This document shows, in pieces, positions 6,410 to 10,779 of a stretch of DNA of 10,779 bases (its first letter is position 1; each line of letters opens with the position of its first letter). The notes below the pieces were generated by a model. The model was not told the DNA's origin. It saw only the letters and a list, made by a program, of their open reading frames with translations, and searched no databases. Location of the stretch: the NCBI GenBank assembly GCA_026770585.1, contig MU646558.1:15359-26137 (forward strand). Reading direction: 5' to 3'. The position numbers and the translations under genes are program-made. Source of the DNA: Baffinella frigidus (taxonomy: Eukaryota > Cryptophyceae > Cryptomonadales > Baffinellaceae).

Positions 6410-7030
6410 CTGGAGTTGCCGCGCCATCTCCTCGGCGATGAACGCCGAGCACTTCCCCCCCTCCTTCCCGTGGCCGTCAAACACCCCGAGGAGGTCGATC
6501 CCCGCCCCGAGCGAGTTGAGCGCGTAGGAGTCCTGGTTATTTGTGCCCCCGACCTGCGACCCCTTGCCGTACCCCTCGCACGAAAGCCCCGCGTAGATCC
6601 CGTAGGCTGTCTGGCCCTCGACGGTGGTGCGGATCGGCTCCTTCGGGCCGCGCGGGCGCTCCGCGCGCTGGGTGTCGCCGGAAGCCACGCGACCAATCCT
6701 CCCGGGTGGCCGCGAGCCCCCTGCTCTCGTCGCGGTCTCTTTCGTTCCAGTCTGTTTGACAAGCGCCGAGTTGATCCACTCGGCATCGTCGTTGTCGAAC
6801 AACCCCATCGTCGGCGCCCGTAGTTGACTCCGCGCCTTCCCCGCCGACCCGGGCTCGCCCAGCCCGCGCGCCGCCGCAACACCTGGCCTGCAGAACGCCC
6901 CCGGCCGACGCAGCGCCATCCCGGGCGTCGCCGGGACAAAGGCCCGCGCGGAGCATAGAGCGCCGACGAGCACCCACGTGCGCAACCGTGAAGATGCGCT
7001 TGTCCCCACCATCTTTCTTCCCTTCCTCAC
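6410..7030 (-). CDS. PP2C-type protein phosphatase, exon 1 (probably plastid- or endomembrane-targeted)
   Basis: First exon of a PPM/PP2C Mg/Mn-dependent Ser/Thr phosphatase, 207 codons. Residues 7-35 look like a signal peptide: Met7, a basic stretch, a hydrophobic core (WVLVGALCSA), then Ala30-Phe31-Val-Pro. This resembles the Ala-Phe cleavage motif of bipartite plastid presequences in red-lineage algae. An Arg/Ala/Gly-rich, transit-like stretch follows to about residue 75. The catalytic domain begins near 140, with NNQDSY (164-169) and GVFDGHGKEGG (182-192), which contains a metal-binding Asp (Asp185). The exon ends at a CAG codon followed by GTGATTGC, a GT donor in phase 0; an open frame continues to 5819, but that extension has no PP2C features and I read it as intron. 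Met1 (7030) or Met7 (7012) could start; Met7 gives the cleaner signal peptide. Family assignment is firm; plastid targeting is inferred. Confidence 0.85.
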
Positions 7031-7633
7031 CCCTCAACTAGGCGGCAGGGTGCGAGTGTGCTTCCGGCTGTCGAGTAGAAGGTGTCTGCAGATGATCACC
7101 AGCTGGAGTTTTGTGACGAGTCTGTCTTCACCTCCAACTCCTTATCTGCAAACGAACATCCAATTTACGACGAACCGTCGTTGGATGTCGCCCCTCCCCA
7201 AACTCTCGAGAGGCCCACGGCGGAACTCCCGAGCTTTTATAATGATTTTAACATTTTAAGACCCCCCTTGATGAGTTGACTTTTGACCCCCATCACTTCT
7301 AAAGTACACCGTGGGGAACGACCACTTTTTTGAACGGCAACGGGGGGGGGTTCGGTTTTTGGGGGGGCTGGGTCCAACGGCCACTCTATCCCGCGCCAAC
7401 TCGGGTGCGGGCCTGCGTCGGAGGCGAGCGAGCGCTGCGCCGGAGCGGGTTTCTGCCAGCCGCCGGAGACGGGAAGCTTGGGAAACGGTCGTTGAGCTCG
7501 AGTCGGTTGGACGGCATCAGGGGGCCAGCGCGAGAATTCCCCGGAGGCCCACGGACCCAACAGTGCGGCCCACGGCGCTGATTTCTGAGGAGCGGTATCG
7601 AGCAAGCCCGGCGGGGGACCGCTGGGGGCAGCC
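7031..7633. promoter_or_regulatory. Divergent start region between the phosphatase and the kinase
   Basis: About 600 bp separate the two start codons, so promoters and 5' leaders of both genes should lie here. I see no certain TATA box; an AT-rich stretch (TTTTATAATGATTTTAAC) lies at 7234-7251. A small inverted repeat (ACATCCAA...CGACG pairing with CGTCGTTGGATGT) lies at 7156-7188. GC content rises sharply from about 7380 towards the kinase start. No transcription start can be assigned from sequence alone. Confidence 0.5.
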
Positions 7634-7720
7634 ATGGACCGGTATGTGGTTCTCAAGCGCGTTGGGGACGGGACGTACGGAGAAGTCATCCTCGCGACCA
7701 ACAAGCAGACTGGTGAGAAG
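7634..7720 (+). CDS. MAK/ICK/MOK-type (RCK family) protein kinase, exon 1
   Basis: Start of a Ser/Thr kinase of the RCK branch of CMGC kinases, whose known members (MAK, ICK, MOK; LF4 in Chlamydomonas) act at cilia and control flagellar length. The exon encodes MDRYVVLKRVGDGTYGEV and then ILATNKQTGEK. The glycine loop is GDGTYGEV at residues 11-18. The ATG lies in a GCAGCCATGG context, and the protein starts directly on the kinase fold, as is usual in this family. The exon ends GAGAAG before GTGCGCC, a phase 0 donor. Intron 1 is about 1.6 kb. The gene is divergent from the phosphatase, with about 600 bp between their starts. The name rests on 67 residues, so other RCK/CDK-like members are possible. 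Confidence 0.85.
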
Positions 7721-8023
7721 GTGCGCCTCCGCCGCTGCTCCGCCCCTGGCCGCAGAGCTTCCCTCTGCATCGCCCCCCCGCCCCAACAGAGCGGGGCCTC
7801 TAGAATGGTTGGCTGCATGTTTGAAGGACCCCGCTGCGGCGCGGGGCCATGGCGCCCCCATGCCGACAGGTTGAGCGCTAGCTAGCGACTGAAGAGGACA
7901 GAGGATCGCTGGATGAGGTCACTGCTCTGTCGCCCCACGGAGGGCGGTCGCGGCTGACGCACAGCATCTGGCGCCTCGCGGAGCGGAGGGAGGGCGACTC
8001 TTCAGCGGGCTAGACTCCTGACC
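7721..8023 (+). other. Kinase intron 1, 5' part
   Basis: GC-rich intron sequence after the exon 1 donor, with several small GC hairpins (for example GCCCC/GGGGC at about 7780-7798). No gene or larger repeat seen. The open frame that runs on from exon 1 to 7885 carries no kinase features. Confidence 0.6.
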
Positions 8024-8183
8024 ACACAGCGGGCTACGAAGGGATTTTCGGTGGCTGAGCCACCGAAAAGCGGTTAGGGTATCCCCAGGAACAAACCTAT
8101 GTCCCTACGGATGGCCTACCGTAGGGTCCTATGGGTCATCGACTTATTGGTTATGTACGAACTCCCTGTGTAGTCCGCTGTGT
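8024..8183. mobile_element. Foldback element 7 (ACACAGCGG family, copy 1)
   Basis: Terminal repeats ACACAGCGGGCTAC (8024-8037) and GTAGTCCGCTGTGT (8170-8183) match at 13 of 14. Inside is a perfect 12-bp-arm hairpin (TTTTCGGTGGCT, one base, AGCCACCGAAAA) at about 8044-8068. A second hairpin (CCCTACGG/CCGTAGGG) lies at about 8104-8127. It is in kinase intron 1 and is related to 9731-9890. Confidence 0.8.
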
Positions 8184-8236
8184 TGTTCCTGAAGTGGTCA
8201 AGGGCTAGACCTTCCCCAAGCTTGGGACTTTATGGG

Positions 8237-8264
8237 TTTACGGTTTACGGTTTACGGTTTACGG
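8237..8264 (+). repeat. Four perfect TTTACGG units
   Basis: Four uninterrupted heptamers differing from TTTAGGG by one base. They sit in kinase intron 1 just downstream of element 7. Confidence 0.9.
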
Positions 8265-8389
8265 TTAAGAATTTACCTTCAAGGTTTAGTTTTTCGGGCT
8301 TGCTGTTTTGGATCCTGTTTGAAAGTGCCAGGGTTTGATTTTCGTTTTGAAATGGCTCTCGAGGAAAGTTTGGGGTGGGTGGGTGGGGT

Positions 8390-8510
8390 CTAGCTCTGCC
8401 TGAGTTTTATTCTGGCTCGTCCTAAAGCCTTTATGTGTGCCCTTGTGTACTGGATTTCTGCTCTTAAATACCTTTAAGGGCGAGCCAGAATAAAACTCAG
8501 GTAGAGCTAG
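8390..8510. mobile_element. Foldback element 8 (121 bp, CTAG ends)
   Basis: 34-bp terminal inverted repeats at 8390-8423 and 8477-8510 match at 32 of 34 (CTAGCTCTRCCTGAGTTTTA and on). Both ends are CTAG and the flanks are G-rich (GGGGTGGGGT and GGGGTGGGGG). This is the cleanest MITE-like structure in the window. It has no coding capacity. Confidence 0.88.
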
Positions 8511-8807
8511 GGGGTGGGGGATGGGGGGTGGGGAAAGGGTTCCAGGGATCGTCGCGATTCAAACGCCGATGCAGAGACACCGCGCCTGACACGCATGGGA
8601 CTGGTGCTACAGGTCCACGCGAAAGTGGTCATCTTCCTACTTACCTTGTTCACACACCCGAATGCTGCGTTGTTTGCACGTGCGATGCGTTCGGGAGCGG
8701 CGTGCGATGGGACGGGTTCAGGGTTCAGGGTTGGGGGTTAAGAGTGTAGGGTCAATCCGCGTGGGGGGGGACTCAGGACAGTCAACTCAAACATTCAGGA
8801 CACCTGC

Positions 8808-8846
8808 ACCCCAAACCCCAAACCCCAAACCCCAAACCCCAAACCC
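8808..8846 (-). repeat. CCCCAAA heptamer run
   Basis: Five to six exact CCCCAAA units. A short G-strand stretch (GGGTTCAGGGTTCAGGGTTG) lies upstream at 8715-8740. 8850-9115 between here and the next tract holds no feature I can name. Confidence 0.85.
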
Positions 8847-9120
8847 AGTCTGCGTGTAAACTCCTAGGGTTTTCTCCTGTGGATATGAGATGCGTTTGCT
8901 GCATCGAATTTCCCTGTACGAAACCATCTTCAGGGATTTCCACATGGCGGGCTCCGCAGAACGGCCCGTCTAGCTTCGCGCTAACAATTGGTGGATTCCG
9001 CGTATCAGATTTCCGGTCGAAATCGCCTTGGGATCCCATCGGGCGGTGGTATGGTGTGTTTTACCGCTTTTGGTTTGCTGTCTGGGCGCGGGATGCTGCC
9101 TGCGACGAGAGCTGGCGAGT

Positions 9121-9262
9121 TCAGGGGTTGGGGGTTGGGGTATAGGGTCATGCTGGTCCAAACCCTAAACCCTAAAACCCACACCCTAAACCCTAAAACC
9201 CCAACCCCAAACCCTAAACCCTAAACCCTAAATCCTAAACCCTAAACCCTGAACCCCACACG
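9121..9262. repeat. Telomere-like tracts with strand switch
   Basis: A G-strand segment (GGGGTTGGGGGTTGGGG, 9124-9140) is followed within about 20 bp by about 100 bp of C-strand CCCTAAA/CCCCAAA units. The tract ends about 55 bp before kinase exon 2. Confidence 0.85.
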
Positions 9263-9315
9263 CGAAACGCGAAACCCTAACCTCCCCCCCGCTAAACCCG
9301 AAACCATACATCCAG

Positions 9316-9378
9316 ATGGCAATCAAGCGAATGAAGCGAAAGTACTACTCCTGGGACGAGTGCATGTCGCTGCGGGAG
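9316..9378 (+). CDS. RCK-family kinase, exon 2 (AIK lysine and alpha-C helix)
   Basis: 21 codons reading [20 protein letters not shown] and Glu. Lys33 of the AIK motif is the ATP-anchoring lysine and Glu50 (the RE pair) is the alpha-C glutamate. The KRK(Y/F)YSW(D/E)EC stretch is typical of MAK/ICK kinases and is the best evidence for subfamily. Acceptor is CATCCAG before ATGGCA; donor is GGGAG before GTCTAACC. Both phases are 0. The exon is an island in CCCTAAA/CCCCAAA-like heptamer DNA, which starts within a few bases of the donor. Confidence 0.88.
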
Positions 9379-9614
9379 GTCTAACCCCGAAACCCCAAAC
9401 CCCAGACCCCAAACCCCAAACCCCAGACCCCAGACCCGAGACCCCAAACCCGTACGTCCAAGCTGTGAAACCCAAAACCAAACCCCAAACCCCCAAACCC
9501 CAAACCCCAAACCCCAAACCCCAAACCCCAAACCCGTACGTCCCAGCTGTGAAACCCAAAACCCGAAACCCTAACCCCTAACCCCGAACCCCGAACCCCG
9601 AACCCCGAACGCAG
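9379..9614 (-). repeat. Kinase intron 2, built almost entirely of telomere-like heptamers
   Basis: The 236-bp intron is made of CCCCAAA, CCCCAGA, CCCCGAA and CCCTAAC units from donor to acceptor. A non-heptamer piece (CGTACGTCCMAGCTGTGAAA) occurs at 9451 and 9535, giving an 84-bp higher-order period. Confidence 0.85.
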
Positions 9615-9665
9615 GTGAAGTCGCTCCGGAAGCTGCGACACCCCAACATCATCAAGCTCAAGGAG
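9615..9665 (+). CDS. RCK-family kinase, exon 3 (HPNIIKLKE)
   Basis: 17 codons reading VKSLRKLRHPNIIKLKE, the kinase subdomain IV entry, continuing exon 2 in phase 0. The acceptor is CGAACGCAG, directly after a run of CCCCGAA heptamers that may serve as the pyrimidine-rich tract. The exon ends GAG before GTGCCTTTCC, again phase 0. Either GTG starts the intron or codes one more Val (KEV is usual), which would then need a donor I do not see. The rest of the kinase is not recognisable in the window. Partial and complete copies of this exon follow at 10003 and 10303. Confidence 0.82.
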
Positions 9666-9730
9666 GTGCCTTTCCGCCAGCCCTCAGAAGGGCAGCAAAC
9701 CGCCTTTTCAACCTCCTTGATTTGAACTGG

Positions 9731-9890
9731 TCATACAGAGGGCTACGAAGATATTTTCGGGCACTGAGTGCCCGAGTTTCCGTTGCCTTCTCGGTAGCAA
9801 CCCCCCTATGCCCCTACAGATAGCCTGCCGTAGGGTCATAGGTCTTATCGCTTAGGGGGTTTTCAAGATATCTTCGAAGTCCGCTGTGCA
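9731..9890. mobile_element. Foldback element 9 (ACACAGCGG family, copy 2)
   Basis: Left end ACAGAGGGCTACGAAGATAT and right end ATATCTTCGAAGTCCGCTGT pair with a few mismatches. The internal hairpin TTTTCGGGCACT, one base, AGTGCCCGA occupies the same place as that of element 7. It is absent from the duplicated intron segment at about 10093-10142, which runs continuously from CTTGATTTGAAGTGG into AAGTCGCCGCG. That fixes the insertion limits to within a few bases. Confidence 0.82.
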
Positions 9891-10002
9891 GAGGTCGCCG
9901 CATGGTACAAATCAGGGGTCTCGACAAAGAAGATTTGCTCCCCTTCTGGGGGCTGGTGAAGGGTTTGGGCTGAGGGCTGGACACAGGAGACCGTGTTCCA
10001 CC

Positions 10003-10165
10003 GTGAAGGGCCCGAAGCTCACCCCACCATCATCACGCGCAAGGAGGCGCCTTTCCACCAGCCCTCACAGGGGGGGCAAATCGCTTTTCAACCCCCTTGA
10101 TTTGAAGTGGAAGTCGCCGCGTGGTACACATCAGGGGTCTGAGAGGTGCCTTTCCACCAGCACCA
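10003..10165 (+). pseudogene. Eroded copy of kinase exon 3 with its downstream intron
   Basis: 10003-10055 aligns with exon 3 (GTGAAG...CGAAGCTC...CCACCATCATCA) but has a 3-base and other small deletions and no open frame. The copy continues through the following intron (CCTTTCCACCAGCCCTCACA, CTTGATTTGAAGTGG, GTCGCCGCGTGGTACACATC). A third start of the same unit (GAGGTGCCTTTCCACCAGCA) follows at 10142. This copy lacks the foldback element present in the parent intron. Confidence 0.65.
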
Positions 10166-10184
10166 CACCCCAACCTTGAACCCC

Positions 10185-10302
10185 GCCACTAAGCCCCAAC
10201 CCCCAAACCCTGACCCCGAAGCAGGGTTCGAAACAGTAAGGGCTTTGTTGGTTTACGGTTTCGGGTGTTAAGGTTTGGAGTGTAGGGTTTGGGGTTTAGG
10301 GT
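10185..10302. repeat. Telomere-like tracts, both strands
   Basis: C-strand units (CCCCAACCCCCAAACCCTGA) at about 10194-10216 are followed by G-strand units (TTTACGGTTTCGGG, GTTTGGGGTTTAGGG) at 10250-10302, which run straight into the exon-3 copy. G-strand units resume at about 10363-10385. Confidence 0.7.
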
Positions 10303-10365
10303 CGAGTCGCTCCGGAAGCTACGAAACCCTAACATCATTCACCTGAAGGAGGTGCCTTACGAGGG
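10303..10365 (+). pseudogene. Copy of kinase exon 3 inside telomere-like DNA
   Basis: The frame is intact. From a few bases downstream of the border it reads ESLRKLRNPNIIHLKE, 16 codons, with His-to-Asn and Lys-to-His changes relative to exon 3. It ends GAG before GTGCCTTAC like the parent. The acceptor border differs: TTTAGGGT heptamer DNA runs straight into the exon, and the nearest AG (10298-10299) leaves an extra G that would shift the frame. It is most likely a relic, though use as an alternative exon with another AG cannot be excluded. Confidence 0.65.
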
Positions 10366-10563
10366 TTTGGGTCTAGGGTTAAGGGGCCGAGTTTTTTTGG
10401 CGTTAGGATCCTAGACTTACAGTACAAGGCCTTCACGGGAGGGGATACATGGTGGCCATGTTGGGTTCGATCCGAAATGCTCGCACTTTTTCTTCGTTAG
10501 GGCTGAAGGAAGGGGGGCGGTGTCTACCGTGAAGGGTTGTACATGTAGTTGTACGGCTGCACA

Positions 10564-10693
10564 CCACCCTGGAGGCAACTTATGGGCAAATCTTAAGTTA
10601 AATCTCCCACGAATGCACCCGGATTCTGGGTGCATTCGTATGGGGTTTGACTTAAGAAACCATCGATTTGCCCGTAAGTTGCCTCCAGGGTGG
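10564..10693. mobile_element. Foldback element 10 (130 bp)
   Basis: Outer arms CCACCCTGGAGGCAACTTAY and on (10564-10592 and 10665-10693) match at 28 of 29. An inner hairpin (CTTAAG ends, CGAATGCACCC/GGGTGCATTCG) continues the stem after a bulge. Downstream, 10694-10779 shows only a short TATATATA run and a purine-rich end. Confidence 0.85.
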
Positions 10694-10779
10694 CTGTAGT
10701 CGTACAGCGTATATATATGGTATTTATTCGTTTTCATCGAGCTCGAGGAGCTGGGGAGGAGGCAGGCAGGGAAGGAAGG

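Noticed and set aside
6359-6823. Long open frames opposite PP2C exon 1 (both strands, several frames)
   Set aside because: GC-rich coding DNA gives such shadows. Their translations are Arg/Pro/Ala-rich with no recognisable motifs.
7237-7874. Open frames of 187 and 193 codons overlapping the kinase start
   Set aside because: They lie over the GC-rich leader and exon 1 in other frames. Only the frame with the glycine loop is supported.
8808-9262. A true chromosome end
   Set aside because: Tracts are short, degenerate, switch strand and lie between exons of one gene, so they are interstitial and not a telomere.
9292-9641. Gly/Trp/Leu-rich open frames (GLGFGVWG repeats)
   Set aside because: These are translations of the CCCCAAA heptamer tract, which is open because of its seven-base period, and they lie antisense to kinase exons.
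1-10779. tRNA or rRNA genes
   Set aside because: I saw no cloverleaf with conserved T-loop sequence and no rRNA core motif on either strand, though a short tRNA could be missed by eye.

Overview
This is eukaryotic nuclear DNA. It carries the 5' parts of two divergently transcribed, intron-rich genes that share a start region of about 600 bp (about 7031-7633). Everything else is intronic or intergenic repeat. The probable host is a flagellated alga with a complex (secondary red) plastid: cryptophyte, haptophyte, ochrophyte or dinoflagellate. Two things suggest this. The minus-strand gene begins with a signal peptide followed by an Ala-Phe-Val-Pro motif resembling the 'ASAFAP' plastid entry signal. 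The plus-strand gene looks like a MAK/ICK-type kinase, a family tied to flagella. Degenerate TTTAGGG/CCCTAAA-type telomere-like heptamers are abundant. The exact lineage cannot be fixed from the sequence.

Minus-strand gene (7030 leftwards to 1823, continuing past base 1): a PPM/PP2C-type Ser/Thr phosphatase. I assembled it from four exons: 7030-6410, 3800-3747, 3503-3396 and 1931-1823. Joins 1 to 3 fall between codons and give a colinear PP2C N-terminal half; the last exon ends in phase 1. Later exons, including the usual SRAFGD region, must lie outside the window.

Plus-strand gene (7634 rightwards): a MAK/ICK/MOK (RCK) family kinase. Its exons are 7634-7720, 9316-9378 and 9615-9665, all joined in phase 0. 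They give the glycine loop, the AIK lysine and the alpha-C Arg-Glu, and the gene continues past 10779 or is broken by duplications.

Repeat layout. 1-1030 holds fragments of the last PP2C exon in both orientations, mixed with CCCGCCTCGGG repeats. 1033-1393 holds two abutting foldback elements. 1437-2215 holds a tandem array of exon-4 copies, only one of which is intact. 2227-2398, 2665-2866, 5102-5465, 6010-6125, 8024-8183, 8390-8510, 9731-9890 and 10564-10693 are MITE-like foldbacks. 2400-3310 holds eroded exon-3 copies. 3840-4245 holds a 21-bp minisatellite with duplicated intron ends. 4480-5893 holds duplicated intron blocks. 9380-10390 is telomere-like heptamer DNA that directly abuts kinase exons and carries extra copies of kinase exon 3.

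The most unusual aspect is that in both genes single small exons, with their splice borders, have been copied repeatedly into neighbouring introns, sometimes inverted and sometimes embedded in telomere-like repeats. A second is a pair of related foldback elements whose hairpin shows compensatory changes, one of them with a related empty site inside the window.
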